Shown here: in pieces, positions 1-12,210 of the stretch
Layout: each line of letters begins with the position of its first letter
Numbering within the stretch: the first letter of the stretch is position 1
From: Methylobacterium tarhaniae
GTDB lineage: Bacteria > Pseudomonadota > Alphaproteobacteria > Rhizobiales > Beijerinckiaceae
DNA: 64,000 bases
NCBI RefSeq assembly: GCF_001043955.1
Contig: NZ_LABZ01000122.1
Coordinates: 38,063 to 102,062 of the forward strand
Direction of reading: 5' to 3'
Made by a program: the position numbers and the translations under genes
Notes under the pieces: model-generated
What the model saw: the letters and a program-made list of their open reading frames with translations, nothing else
The model's database searches: none
What the model was told of the DNA's origin: nothing

Positions 1-482
1 AGCCCCTGGCGCATCACGAGGCTCAGGGCCTCCTCGTCCGTGAGGCTGGCGAGCCAGGCGATGCCGGTGGAGGTGGTGGAGAGCCGCGCCTCGGTGCCCA
101 TGTCGCCGTCGTAGCGCAGGCCGGTGCGCGCGCCCTGCGCCTTCGCCACCCAGACCAGGCGCGGATAATCGACCACCGCGAGGCGGGCCAGCTCGCCGCT
201 CAGATCCGCCAGCCGGTTGAGCACCGACTGGGCGACGTCGACCACGCCCGAGCGCGAGAGGTGCTTGAGGCCGAGCGTCGCGAACTTGGTGGTGAGGAGG
301 TAACGGCCGGTCTCGGAATCCTGCACGACGTACTGGTACTCGACGAGCTCGGCCAGCAGCCGGTGGGCGCCGCTCTTCGGGATATCCAACGTCTCGGCCA
401 TGGCCTGGAGCGGCAGCCCGCGCGGATGGTTCGCGAGGAGTTCCACCAGATCCAGGACGCGCCGCAGCAGGGAGCCGGCCAT
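1..482 (-). CDS. IclR family transcriptional regulator (partial, C-terminus outside window)
   Basis: The minus-strand frame opens with ATG at 482 and runs off the left edge, giving about 160 residues. The N-terminus is a winged helix-turn-helix of the IclR type (LQAMAETLDIPKSGAHRLL around residues 27-45), followed by the wing (YVVQDSETGRYLLT) and the start of the effector-binding domain (LKHLSRSGVVDVAQSVLNRL). IclR proteins are small-molecule-responsive regulators of catabolic or transport genes. The gene is divergent from the DMT transporter beginning at 588, with about 105 bases between the starts, so the transporter is a reasonable but unproven target. The ligand cannot be inferred. Confidence 0.88.
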   Translation of the reverse strand, partial: MAGSLLRRVLDLVELLANHPRGLPLQAMAETLDIPKSGAHRLLAELVEYQYVVQDSETGRYLLTTKFATLGLKHLSRSGVVDVAQSVLNRLADLSGELARLAVVDYPRLVWVAKAQGARTGLRYDGDMGTEARLSTTSTGIAWLASLTDEEALSLVMRQG

Positions 483-587
483 GTCTCGTGCCCGTATCGC
501 GCGCCCTCAATTCTGGAACGCAGTTCTGGATTTGAACTGAGTTCCGTTCTAAGTCAAGGCATGGTGGCGGGAGAGGGGAGGCGGGGC

Positions 588-1490
588 ATGCGCGGCACGG
601 GCCAGAGGGAGACCCTGATCGGCATCGCCCTGATGGTGAGCGCGGTGGCGGGCTTCGCCTCGATCGACGCGTCGGCGAAGTTCCTCAGCGGGACGATGAG
701 CCCGATGCTGATCGTGGCCGTCCGCTACGTCGTCAGCTTCATGATCGTGGCGGTTTTTCTCGCCGCGCGGCGCGACATCGTCGGGCTGATGCGCACCCGC
801 AAGCCGGGACTGCAGGTGCTGCGCTCGCTCTGCCTGGTCACGGCGACGATGTGCTCGTTCGTGGCGCTCCGCTATCTGCCGCTGGCACAGGTGACCTCGA
901 TCACCTTCGCCTCGCCCCTGGTGGTGGCGCTGATCGCGGGGCCGCTTCTCGGCGAGCGGGTCGGCTGGCGGCGGGTGGCCGCGGTGCTGGTCGGATTCTC
1001 GGGGGTGCTGGTGGTGAGCCGGCCCGGCGTCTCAGGCATGCACCCGGCGGCGCTGCTCGCCGTGGTGACCGCCCTCGTCAACGGCGTCTACATCGTGGTG
1101 ACGCGGATGCTCGCCGCCCACGATCCGCCCGAGACCACGATGTTCTATACCGGCCTCGTCGGCTCGGTGCTGACCGCGCCCGTCCTGCCCTTCCTGTGGG
1201 AGACGCCGGCCGAGGCCTCGACCTGGATCGGCATCGCCTCGGTCGGCTTCTTCGGGGCGCTCGGGCACTGGCTGCTGATCCTGGCCCATCGCCGGGCGCC
1301 GGCCTCGACGCTGGCGCCCTTCGCCTATGCCCACCTGCTCTGGGCGGTGCTCCTCGGCATCCTGGTCTTCGGCCACCTGCCCGACCGCTGGACGCTGATC
1401 GGCGGCGCGGTGGTGGCGGCCTCGGGGCTTTACCTGCTCTACTACGAGCGCCCGCGGGTCACCCCACCGGGTGAGGAGGGGGCGGCGTGA
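588..1490 (+). CDS. DMT superfamily (EamA) permease
   Basis: A 300-residue inner-membrane protein with about ten hydrophobic helices arranged as two EamA repeats, the usual size for drug/metabolite transporters of the RhaT/YdcZ type. The frame is open further upstream, but that extension is arginine-rich and antisense to the IclR gene. ATG 588 was chosen because it follows the purine-rich GAGAGGGGAGGCGGGG and places the first membrane helix (IGIALMVSAVAGFASIDASAK) near the N-terminus. A second in-frame ATG at 561 is possible. The substrate is unknown; relatives export amino acids, purines or other metabolites. It is divergent from the IclR regulator and ends just before a strong hairpin shared with the convergent pgm gene. 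Confidence 0.88.
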   Translation: MRGTGQRETLIGIALMVSAVAGFASIDASAKFLSGTMSPMLIVAVRYVVSFMIVAVFLAARRDIVGLMRTRKPGLQVLRSLCLVTATMCSFVALRYLPLAQVTSITFASPLVVALIAGPLLGERVGWRRVAAVLVGFSGVLVVSRPGVSGMHPAALLAVVTALVNGVYIVVTRMLAAHDPPETTMFYTGLVGSVLTAPVLPFLWETPAEASTWIGIASVGFFGALGHWLLILAHRRAPASTLAPFAYAHLLWAVLLGILVFGHLPDRWTLIGGAVVAASGLYLLYYERPRVTPPGEEGAA

Positions 1491-1503
1491 GGCGCCGCGT
1501 CTT

Positions 1504-1535
1504 GAACCCTCCCCCGCAGAGGGGGGGGAGGGTTC
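1504..1535. terminator. Hairpin between convergent genes (probable bidirectional terminator)
   Basis: A perfect 12-base inverted repeat, GAACCCTCCCCC (1504-1515) against GGGGGAGGGTTC (1524-1535), with an 8-base loop. It lies between the stop of the DMT permease (1490) and the stop of pgm (1558), which converge on it. There is no T-run, so factor-independent termination is uncertain. It could also be a copy of a dispersed palindromic repeat. Confidence 0.55.
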
Positions 1536-1557
1536 AGGAGACGGCACGCCCTTCGCC

Positions 1558-5682
<4,125 letters not shown>

Positions 5683-5686
<4 letters not shown>

Positions 5687-5922
5687 AACATGCGTCTCGC
5701 GCTCGGGCTCATAGTGGCCATCACCGTGCGCGGGTTGTAGTGAAGATCTGGATCATCGTTCGATCCGATCAGGATTTCTATGATGCGTAGTGAATGACGT
5801 CCTAACGGGATGACGCGGCCGCGCAGGGACTGGTTCTTGGCCACCCGTTTGGCCGACCCCTTGGCCGATCTCCTGGCCGCCCCCTTGGCGGCCGGCCCCT
5901 TCGCGCGATATCCGCCACCCAC
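5683..5922 (-). other. Possible small Lys/Ala-rich reading frame upstream of the GGDEF-EAL gene
   Basis: An open minus-strand frame of 79 codons from GTG 5922 ends in TGA at 5685-5683, overlapping the GTG of the c-di-GMP gene as GTGA, an arrangement typical of translational coupling. Its first third is a repetitive basic stretch (AKGPAAKGAARRSAKGSAKR), reminiscent of histone-H1-like tails. It is encoded by degenerate 12-13-base repeats of TTGGCCGACCCC visible on the plus strand at about 5836-5903. No good ribosome-binding site precedes the GTG, which lies only 9 bases from the divergent ankyrin start, so it may be a leader region rather than a gene. Confidence 0.25.
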
Positions 5923-5931
5923 GAGCCATGG

Positions 5932-6492
5932 ATGTTGAGCACGATGCAGAACGAGGAGCCGGGGACCCCGGCGCAGCCGACATTGGACGAGGACACGATC
6001 GCCTTCGCGGGCCGGGTCTTTCAGTATGCCCGCCTCGGCCACCACGCGGAGCTGGGCGAGCTGCTCGGCATGGGCCTGCCGCCCAACCTGCGCAACGACA
6101 AGGGCGACACGCTCCTGATGCTCGCGGCCTATCACGGCCATGTCGAGACGGTGGCCGTGCTGATGGCGCACAAGGCCGATCCGGAGATCGCCAACGATCG
6201 TGGCCAGACTCCGCTCGCCGCGGCGGCGTTCAAGGGCACGATGCCGGTGGTGCTGGCCCTCCTCGACGGCGGGGCCGCCATCGACGGCGCCGGGCCGGAC
6301 GGGCGCACCGCCCTGATGACGGCGGCGATGTTCAACCGCGTCGAGATGGTGGAGGCGCTGCTCGCCCGCGGGGCCGACCCCGCCCGCCGCGACGCGAGCG
6401 GCCACACTGCCGAGAGCGCCGCCCGCGCGATGAACGCGCCCGACACGCCGGATCGTCTGGCCCGGGCCGTCGCCGGAGGCGAGCGGCGCTAG
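5932..6492 (+). CDS. Ankyrin repeat domain-containing protein
   Basis: A 186-residue soluble protein made almost wholly of ankyrin repeats. Successive units begin near FQYARLGHHAELGELLGMGL, NDKGDTLLMLAAYHGHVETV, NDRGQTPLAAAAFKGTMPVV, GPDGRTALMTAAMFNRVEMV and DASGHTAESAAR. These contain the canonical G-x-TPL-A helix starts, so four to five repeats are present. Bacterial ankyrin proteins of this size bind partner proteins and have no activity of their own; the partner is unknown. ATG 5932 is used, and an in-frame ATG at 5944 is an alternative. Its stop lies only a few bases from the convergent stop of the HpnL-like gene, and the two ends overlap by four bases. Confidence 0.88.
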   Translation: MLSTMQNEEPGTPAQPTLDEDTIAFAGRVFQYARLGHHAELGELLGMGLPPNLRNDKGDTLLMLAAYHGHVETVAVLMAHKADPEIANDRGQTPLAAAAFKGTMPVVLALLDGGAAIDGAGPDGRTALMTAAMFNRVEMVEALLARGADPARRDASGHTAESAARAMNAPDTPDRLARAVAGGERR

Positions 6493-7544
6493 ACCGTCGG
6501 CGGCACCGGCTTCGCCGCCATCAGCCCGCGCCGGGCCTCGATCGCCTGCCAGGCCATCAGCGCCGGCAGGCCCAGCACCACGTCCGGCACCCGCTTGACC
6601 AGAGAGAGGGCGAGTGCCGTGTGCGGATCGATGCCGAACAGGCTGCCGAGGAGCACGAAGCCGCCCTCCTGCACGCCGAGCCCGCTCGGGACCGGGAAGG
6701 CCGCGGACTTGATCGCCTGGCTCAGGGATTCGAGCACCACCGCCTCGGCGAGCGTCACCCCCTCGATGCCGATGCAGTGCAGGGCGATCCAGATCTCCAG
6801 GGCACCGAGGAACCAGGCCGCGAGGTGGAGCAGGACGCCTTGGCTGAGGGGCAGCCAGCGCCGGCGGTCCCAGACCGCGTCGAGGGCCGCCTGCACGCCG
6901 CCGCCGGCCGGTGCCGTCCCGCCCTCCGCCGCGAAGCGCCGCGCGAGCGCGGTGACCCGCCGCTCGACGAAGGCGGCGCCGCCGTAGCGCTGCACCGCGA
7001 AGAAGGCGGCGAGCACGACGCCGCTCAGGGCGAGCCCCTTGGCGCACCAGGCCGTCAGCGTCGCGGCCTGCTCGCCCTCGAGTTGCGACAGCAGCACGAC
7101 GCCGGTCAGCGCGAACAGCGCCTGGGTGACGACCTGGAAGAACATGTCGACCAGGATGCCGGCGGCGCTCGCCGCGCCGGTGACGCCCCAGAAGGTGAGG
7201 AGGCGTGCGCCCAGCACCTCGCCGCCGACCGAGGCGACGGGCAGGAGCACGTTGACGCCCTCGCGCACGAAGCGCAGCAGCACGAACGGGCCGGCGGTGA
7301 CGCCGACGAGACCCGTGAGGACCCGGGCCCAGGCCACGCCGCACAGCCCGATGATCAGCACCCGCACCAGCACCACCGTGGCGATGCCGAGGATGCCGAC
7401 GCGCCCGAAGGCGTCCGCCACCGCGCCGACGTCGTTGGCGGCGACGAGCCACAGGGCCAGCACCACGCCGAACGCCGCACCGAGGAGCGGCACCCGCCGC
7501 AGCAGGCGGCGGCCGAGGCTCGGGCGCGGCCCGGCCCCCTGCAT
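6489..7544 (-). CDS. HpnL-type / lysylphosphatidylglycerol synthase-like integral membrane protein
   Basis: A 351-residue protein with about eight to nine hydrophobic helices, belonging to the UPF0104/flippase-like family (the membrane half of MprF-type proteins). The C-terminal region SAAFPVPSGLGVQEGGFVLLGSLFG followed by LALSLVKRVPDVVLGLPAL closely resembles HpnL, a hopanoid-cluster membrane protein. No other hopanoid gene is nearby, so the symbol is withheld. The frame stays open upstream to 7814, but that part is antisense-like and overlaps the previous gene. ATG 7544 begins MQGAGPRPSLGRRLLRR, just before the first helix. It lies 11 bases downstream of the ferredoxin-like gene and is probably co-transcribed with it. 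A role in lipid translocation is inference. Confidence 0.8.
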   Translation of the reverse strand: MQGAGPRPSLGRRLLRRVPLLGAAFGVVLALWLVAANDVGAVADAFGRVGILGIATVVLVRVLIIGLCGVAWARVLTGLVGVTAGPFVLLRFVREGVNVLLPVASVGGEVLGARLLTFWGVTGAASAAGILVDMFFQVVTQALFALTGVVLLSQLEGEQAATLTAWCAKGLALSGVVLAAFFAVQRYGGAAFVERRVTALARRFAAEGGTAPAGGGVQAALDAVWDRRRWLPLSQGVLLHLAAWFLGALEIWIALHCIGIEGVTLAEAVVLESLSQAIKSAAFPVPSGLGVQEGGFVLLGSLFGIDPHTALALSLVKRVPDVVLGLPALMAWQAIEARRGLMAAKPVPPTV

Positions 7545-7555
7545 GGTCCCGGACC

Positions 7556-7882
7556 TCACGGCGCCTCGGCCCGCATGGGCAGCAGGGCATCCAGCATCGC
7601 TGCGGGTTCGAGGGCCGGGTCGAGCACCAGCAGGCGGCCTTCGCCCAGGGAGCCGGCGGTGGCGAGCGTCAGGCTGCGCTTCGGGCACAGGCCGAGGCAG
7701 CCGGTCTCGACGACCCGCACCTTGCGGCCGCGGTGATCCGCCTTGAGGGCGCGCTTGAGCCCGCCCCGCACCGCCTTGGCGCCGATTCCCTGCCGCTTGG
7801 CGCACTTGGCGCACACCATCACGATCTCGGCGAAGGGGGCGGCCGCCGCCTTGGCTGCTCCCTTGGCCGGTCCGCGTTTCAT
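7556..7882 (-). CDS. Thioredoxin-like [2Fe-2S] ferredoxin-type small protein
   Basis: A 108-residue protein from ATG 7882 with a Lys/Ala-rich N-terminus (KRGPAKGAAKAAAAP). It then has VCAKCAKRQG and ETGCLGLCPKRSL, the paired cysteine segments expected for a thioredoxin-fold 2Fe-2S ferredoxin domain of the DUF1636-like type. Function is unknown; members are thought to carry an iron-sulfur cluster. An in-frame ATG at 7969 would add 29 residues, but they do not look family-like. The gene is followed after 11 bases by the HpnL-like gene on the same strand, so the two probably form an operon. Which cysteines bind a cluster cannot be settled by eye. Confidence 0.7.
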   Translation of the reverse strand: MKRGPAKGAAKAAAAPFAEIVMVCAKCAKRQGIGAKAVRGGLKRALKADHRGRKVRVVETGCLGLCPKRSLTLATAGSLGEGRLLVLDPALEPAAMLDALLPMRAEAP

Positions 7883-7995
7883 AACCGGCGCCTTGCTCAC
7901 CGTGTCCCGGTCTCCCGTCTGCGCGATCGATTCCAGGCTGGAGTTAGCCTCCGGCCGGAGCGGGCGCAACGCGGCATGACGCGACGGAGGATCGA

Positions 7996-9009
7996 CTACG
8001 GCGCTCCTTCGCCCAGCCGCACGCAGCGTGCCGCATGGCCCGGCGCCACGGCCACCCGCGCCGGCAGGCCCGCCCGGCAGGCCGGAACGACGACGCCGCA
8101 GCGGGGCTCGAACGGGCAGCCGGGCGGCGGATCGCTGAGGTCGGGCGGCGAGCCCGGGATGGTGGGCAGCCGCACGCCCCGCGGCGAATCCGGGGTGATG
8201 CGGGAGGCGAGCAGGCCCTGCGTATAGGGATGGGCCGGCGTGCCGATCACCTCGCCGCTCGCCCCGACCTCGACGAGGTGGCCGCCATACATCACTGCCA
8301 CCCGGTCGGCGACCTGCACCGCCACGCCGACATCGTGGGTGACGAAGATCACCGCCAGGCCGAGATCGCGCTGCAATTCGCGCAGGAGCAGCAGGATCTG
8401 GATCTGCACCGTCGCGTCGAGCGCCGTGGTCGGCTCGTCGGCGAGCAGGACCTTCGGCCGGCAGGCCAGCGCGAGCGCGATCATCGCCCGCTGGCGCATC
8501 CCGCCCGACATCTCGTGCGGATAGGCGTCGAGGCGGCGGGCCGGGGAGGGGATGTGGACGCGCTCGAACAGCTCCAGCGCCCTGGCGCGACCCGCGGCGC
8601 GGGAGACGCCCTCGTGGCGCATGACGGCTTCCGCGATCTGGTCGCCGATCCGGTAGACCGGATCGAGGGCGAGGCCCGGATCCTGGAAGATCATCGCGAC
8701 GGTGCCGCCGCGATAGGCCGAGAGGGCCTTGGGTCTGAGCGCGAGCACGTCGTGCCCATCGACCCGCAGGTGCCCGCCGATGCGGGTGCGGGATTCGGGC
8801 AGGAGCCGCATCAGGGCCCGCAGGGTGACCGACTTGCCGGAGCCCGATTCACCGAGGAGCGCCAGGGCCTCGCCGGCGCGGATCGTGAAATCGACTCCGC
8901 CGACCGCCCGGACCGGCCTGCGGCCACCGAGGAAGTCGACCGTGAGGTCGCGGACCTCGATCAGGGCGCCGGAGGTGGCGGTGTCGGATGTGCGTAAGGG
9001 TGCGTTCAT
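7996..9009 (-). CDS. Peptide/nickel-type ABC transporter ATP-binding protein (OppD/DppD-like)
   Basis: A 337-residue ATPase from ATG 9009 (MNAPLRTSDT). Walker A GESGSGKS is at 53-60, the signature is SGGMRQRAMIALAL, and Walker B is VLLADEPTTALD. The C-terminal oligopeptide-transporter extension contains PPGCPFEPRC with further cysteines, which in relatives binds an iron-sulfur cluster. It is the last gene of a five-gene importer operon (binding protein, two permeases, two ATPases) and lies 7 bases after the other ATPase gene. It powers uptake of an oligopeptide, nickel or opine-like ligand brought by the periplasmic protein encoded at 12211-13839. The frame is open further upstream, but that part overlaps the neighbour and is shadow. 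Confidence 0.93.
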   Translation of the reverse strand: MNAPLRTSDTATSGALIEVRDLTVDFLGGRRPVRAVGGVDFTIRAGEALALLGESGSGKSVTLRALMRLLPESRTRIGGHLRVDGHDVLALRPKALSAYRGGTVAMIFQDPGLALDPVYRIGDQIAEAVMRHEGVSRAAGRARALELFERVHIPSPARRLDAYPHEMSGGMRQRAMIALALACRPKVLLADEPTTALDATVQIQILLLLRELQRDLGLAVIFVTHDVGVAVQVADRVAVMYGGHLVEVGASGEVIGTPAHPYTQGLLASRITPDSPRGVRLPTIPGSPPDLSDPPPGCPFEPRCGVVVPACRAGLPARVAVAPGHAARCVRLGEGAP

Positions 9010-9016
9010 GAGGGCC

Positions 9017-10057
9017 TCACGCCGCCATCGGGACCGGGGGAGCCTTCGGATGGCCGGAGCCGGCCACGGCCATGTGGCACGCGGCGAAATGCGCCGGCGC
9101 CACCGGGTCAAGGCCGGGCTCGCGCGTCCGGCAGATGTCCGCCGCGAACTGGCAGCGCGTGTGGAAGCGGCAGCCCGGGGGCGGGTTGATCGGGTTCGGC
9201 GGGTCGCCGGTGAGCGGTGCCTCCTCCAGGCGCGCGTTTGGGTCGGTCGAGGGCTGGGAGGCGAGGAGCGCCGCCGTGTAGGGATGGCGCGGGGTGGACA
9301 GGATCGCGTCGGCCGGGCCGATCTCGGCGACGCGGCCGAGATACATCACCATCACCCGGTCGGACATGAAGCGCACGACGTTGAGGTCGTGCGAGATGAA
9401 GATGTAGGTCAGGCCGAATTCCTGCTTGAGATCGGTGAGCAGGTTCAGCACCTGCGCCTCCACCGACTTGTCGAGGGCCGAGACCGCCTCGTCGAGGATC
9501 AGCAGCCGCGGCTCCAGGGCCAGCGCCCGGGCGATGTTGACCCGCTGGCGCTGGCCGCCCGAGACCTCGTGCGGGTAGCGCCCGCCGAAGCGCCGCGGCT
9601 CCAGGCCGACCCTGCGCAAGAGGTCGTGGGCGCGGGCGAGCGCCGCCGCGGAGGACAGGCCGTGCGCCTTCGGCCCGAAGGCCACCGATTCCTCGACCGT
9701 CAAGCGCGGGTTGAGCGAAGCATAAGAGTCCTGGAAGACCATCTGCACTTGGCGGCGATAGGCCTTCAGGTCGAGGGCGCGGGAGCCGAGCAATTCGCCG
9801 TCGAAGACGATGTCGCCCTTGTCCTGCCGGGCGATCTGCATCAGCAGCCGCGCCGTCGTCGACTTGCCGCAGCCGGATTCGCCGACGACGCCGAGGGTCT
9901 CGCCCTTCATCACCGAGAAATCGACGCCGTCGACGGCGCGCACCGCAGGGCCCTTGCCGAGGAGGCCGCCCTTGCCGGCGAAATGCTTCACCAGGCCCTC
10001 GACGGTGAGGAGCGGCTGGGCGGGACCGCCGCGGTCGCGCGGATCGAGATCGGTCAC
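9017..10057 (-). CDS. Peptide/nickel-type ABC transporter ATP-binding protein (OppF/DppF-like)
   Basis: A 346-residue ATPase starting with GTG at 10057, which overlaps the TGA of the upstream permease as GTGA and indicates translational coupling. Walker A is GESGCGKST, the signature SGGQRQRVNIARALAL, and the C-terminal extension ends with the cysteine-containing PPGCRFHTRC. Walker B reads LLILDEAVSALD, where the usual residue after DE is proline (DEPVSALD); the catalytic glutamate is kept, so activity is probably unaffected. It pairs with the DppD-like subunit encoded immediately downstream to form the asymmetric nucleotide-binding dimer of the importer. Confidence 0.93.
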   Translation of the reverse strand: MTDLDPRDRGGPAQPLLTVEGLVKHFAGKGGLLGKGPAVRAVDGVDFSVMKGETLGVVGESGCGKSTTARLLMQIARQDKGDIVFDGELLGSRALDLKAYRRQVQMVFQDSYASLNPRLTVEESVAFGPKAHGLSSAAALARAHDLLRRVGLEPRRFGGRYPHEVSGGQRQRVNIARALALEPRLLILDEAVSALDKSVEAQVLNLLTDLKQEFGLTYIFISHDLNVVRFMSDRVMVMYLGRVAEIGPADAILSTPRHPYTAALLASQPSTDPNARLEEAPLTGDPPNPINPPPGCRFHTRCQFAADICRTREPGLDPVAPAHFAACHMAVAGSGHPKAPPVPMAA

Positions 10058-10965
10058 TGGCGCACCTCCATGGCCGAGCGCAGGCCGTCCGACAAAAGGT
10101 TGAACGAGATCGAGGTGATGAAGATCATCACGCCGGGGAGCGCCGCGACGACCGGGTTGACGTAGATCGCGGTGCGCAGGGTGTTGAGCATCAGGCCCCA
10201 TTCCGGCTCCGGCGGCTTCACGCCGAGGCCGAGGAAGGACAAGCCCGAGGCCAGGATCATCGAGACCGAGATCAGGCTGGTGGCATAGACGAAGACAGGC
10301 CCGAGCACGTTGCCGAGCACCTGCACCCGCACCACCGTGAACGGGTTCGCACCCGAGACCCGCGCCGCCTCGACGTAGTCGCGGTTGCGGATCTGCACCG
10401 TGACGCTCTCGGCGACTCGGGTGATCTGGGGCACGAACACGACCGTCAGCGACACGATCGAGTTGAGGATGCCGGCCCCGAGCGCCCCCGAGAGCGCGAT
10501 GGCGAGCAGCACCGAGGGAAAGGCGAAGAACACGTCGACCACGCGCATGATCAGCGTGTTGACCCGGCCGCCGGCATAGCCCGCCAGGATGCCGAGGGCC
10601 GATCCGACGAAGAACGCGATGACGACCGGCAGCACGCCCATGAACAGCGACAGGCGGCCGGCATAGAGGAGCCGTGTGAGCATGTCGCGGCCGAGCTCGT
10701 CCGAGCCGAGCCAGTAGGTCGCATCGCCGACATGGCGCAGGCGCCGGACCATCGAGCCCTTGAACGGGTCCATCGGGGCGATCAGCGGCGCGAAGATCGC
10801 CGCGAGCACGATGGCGAGGATCACGAATCCCGCCGTCATCGCCACCGGATCGCGGGCGAGCCGCCGCAGCACGCTGCCCCAGTAGCCGCGGGAGGCCACG
10901 ACCGGGATCTCGGGCGCCGGCACCGAAGCGACGGGATCGCCCGTGAGGGAGGTCTGGATCGACAT
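10054..10965 (-). CDS. Peptide/nickel-type ABC transporter permease (OppC/DppC-like)
   Basis: A 303-residue inner-membrane permease with an N-terminal cytoplasmic tail, a first transmembrane helix (AMTAGFVILAIVLAAIFAPLIAP), the extracytoplasmic LGSDELGRDMLTRLLYAGR segment typical of OppC/DppC, then about five helices. The EAA loop, which contacts the ATPases, reads EAARVSGANPFTVVRVQVLGN. The C-terminus FNLLSDGLRSAMEVRQ is the classical DppC ending. It starts 4 bases after the partner permease ends and overlaps the next ATPase gene by four bases. Substrate specificity is set by the binding protein and is not known. Confidence 0.94.
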   Translation of the reverse strand: MSIQTSLTGDPVASVPAPEIPVVASRGYWGSVLRRLARDPVAMTAGFVILAIVLAAIFAPLIAPMDPFKGSMVRRLRHVGDATYWLGSDELGRDMLTRLLYAGRLSLFMGVLPVVIAFFVGSALGILAGYAGGRVNTLIMRVVDVFFAFPSVLLAIALSGALGAGILNSIVSLTVVFVPQITRVAESVTVQIRNRDYVEAARVSGANPFTVVRVQVLGNVLGPVFVYATSLISVSMILASGLSFLGLGVKPPEPEWGLMLNTLRTAIYVNPVVAALPGVMIFITSISFNLLSDGLRSAMEVRQ

Positions 10966-10969
10966 GGGA

Positions 10970-11923
10970 TCAGGCCCTCTCGATGCGGGGGTCGAGGGCG
11001 GTCTGCACCACGTCGACCAGGAGGTTGAGGGTGACGAAGAACATCGCGAGCACCAGGATCGTGCCCTGGAGCAGCGGCAGGTCGCGCTGGAAGATCGCGG
11101 CGTTGAGCAGGAACCCGGTGCCCGGCCAGGCGAACACCGTCTCGATCAGGATCGAGCCGCCGAGCAGGTAGCCGAGCTGCAAGCCCATGATGGCGATGGC
11201 GGTGGGGGCGGCGTTCTTGACCACGTGCCGGAAGACGCCGAATTCCGACAGGCCCTTGGCGCGCAATGCCTGGACGAAGTCCTGGTGCAGGATGTCGCCG
11301 ACCAGCGCCCGGACGGTGCGGGAGATCACCCCCATCGGGATCACCGACATGGTGATGGCCGGCAGCAGGATGTAGCGCAGGTGCTCGACATCCGGGACCC
11401 AGTTGCCCGAGCCCTGCGGCCCCGCGCCGGTCGGCGGCAGCCAGCCGAGGGTGGCCGAGAACACGATCACCAGCACGATGCCGAGCCAGTAATGCGGCAC
11501 GCTGACCCCGAACACCGCGATGGACGAGGCCGCCCGGTCGAGCCAGGAATCCCGGGCATAGCCGGCGACGAAGCCGAAGAAGGTGCCGAAGGTGAAGCCG
11601 ATCAGCGTCGCCACCGAGGCGAGGATCAGGCTGTTGCCGACGGCGCGGCCGACCTCCGACAGGACCGGACGGCCGGTGGCGATCGAGGTGCCGAGGTCGC
11701 CGTGCAGAATCTTCCAGAGCCAGAGGCCGTACTGGACCGGCAGCGGCTTGTCGAAGCCGTAGGCCGCCCGCATCTGCGCCTGCATCTCGGCGGTGGCGTC
11801 CACCGGCAGGATCGCGCTCAAGGGATCGCCGGGGGCGAGGTGGACCAGGAGGAAGCACACCAGGCTGACGCCCAGGGCGACCGGGGCGGCGTAGCCGATG
11901 CGCTTGAGGATGAAGAGGATCAT
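10970..11923 (-). CDS. Peptide/nickel-type ABC transporter permease (OppB/DppB-like)
   Basis: A 317-residue permease with the characteristic N-terminus ILKRIGYAAPVALGVSLVCFLLVHLAPGDP, about six transmembrane helices, and an EAA loop (FVQALRAKGLSEFGVFRHVVKNAAPT). It forms the transmembrane heterodimer with the OppC-like protein encoded just downstream. It is the first gene of the B-C-F-D block; the binding-protein gene lies 287 bases upstream, separated by a long inverted repeat that may weaken transcription into this block. Family assignment is firm; the ligand (peptide, nickel, glutathione or opine) is not determinable. Confidence 0.94.
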   Translation of the reverse strand: MILFILKRIGYAAPVALGVSLVCFLLVHLAPGDPLSAILPVDATAEMQAQMRAAYGFDKPLPVQYGLWLWKILHGDLGTSIATGRPVLSEVGRAVGNSLILASVATLIGFTFGTFFGFVAGYARDSWLDRAASSIAVFGVSVPHYWLGIVLVIVFSATLGWLPPTGAGPQGSGNWVPDVEHLRYILLPAITMSVIPMGVISRTVRALVGDILHQDFVQALRAKGLSEFGVFRHVVKNAAPTAIAIMGLQLGYLLGGSILIETVFAWPGTGFLLNAAIFQRDLPLLQGTILVLAMFFVTLNLLVDVVQTALDPRIERA

Positions 11924-12025
11924 GAGGCGGCGCCGGTTGTCGGTGTCGTGGGTCCGCCCGGTCGGGGTTGGGCGGGGTCGTGGTGGTGAGGGGCCTGTTG
12001 TGCCCCGACGGGTCCGCCACCCTCC

Positions 12026-12165
12026 GCGTCATCCCGGGGCCGCGTAGCGGAGCCCGGGATCCAGAACCGCAGGTGGTGCAGAACGAAGCGGAACGCCGCC
12101 CGCCTCGTCCTGAAGAACCTGGGCGTCTGGATTCCGGGCTCCGCTGCGCGGCCCCGGAATGACGC
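12026..12165. repeat. Long inverted repeat of a dispersed palindromic element
   Basis: Two arms of about 40 bases (about 12026-12066 and 12126-12165) are imperfect reverse complements, built round CCGGGGCCGCGTAGCGGAGC on the left and GGCTCCGCTGCGCGGCCCCG on the right, with about 60 bases between them. A single arm recurs at about 41951-41996. The element sits between the binding-protein gene and the permease genes of the importer operon, where the RNA could fold into a stable stem and shift expression toward the binding protein. Similar dispersed palindromes are familiar in Hyphomicrobiales genomes. Confidence 0.75.
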
Positions 12166-12210
12166 GATGGCTTCAGTTCGATCGTTGGCCTCCCAGGGGG
12201 AGGCGGGCGG

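Noticed and set aside
851..1474. Long plus-strand frame inside the DMT permease and several similar long frames in other genes.
   Set aside because: They are arginine/proline/glycine-rich shadows caused by high GC content; the coding frame has the recognised protein family.
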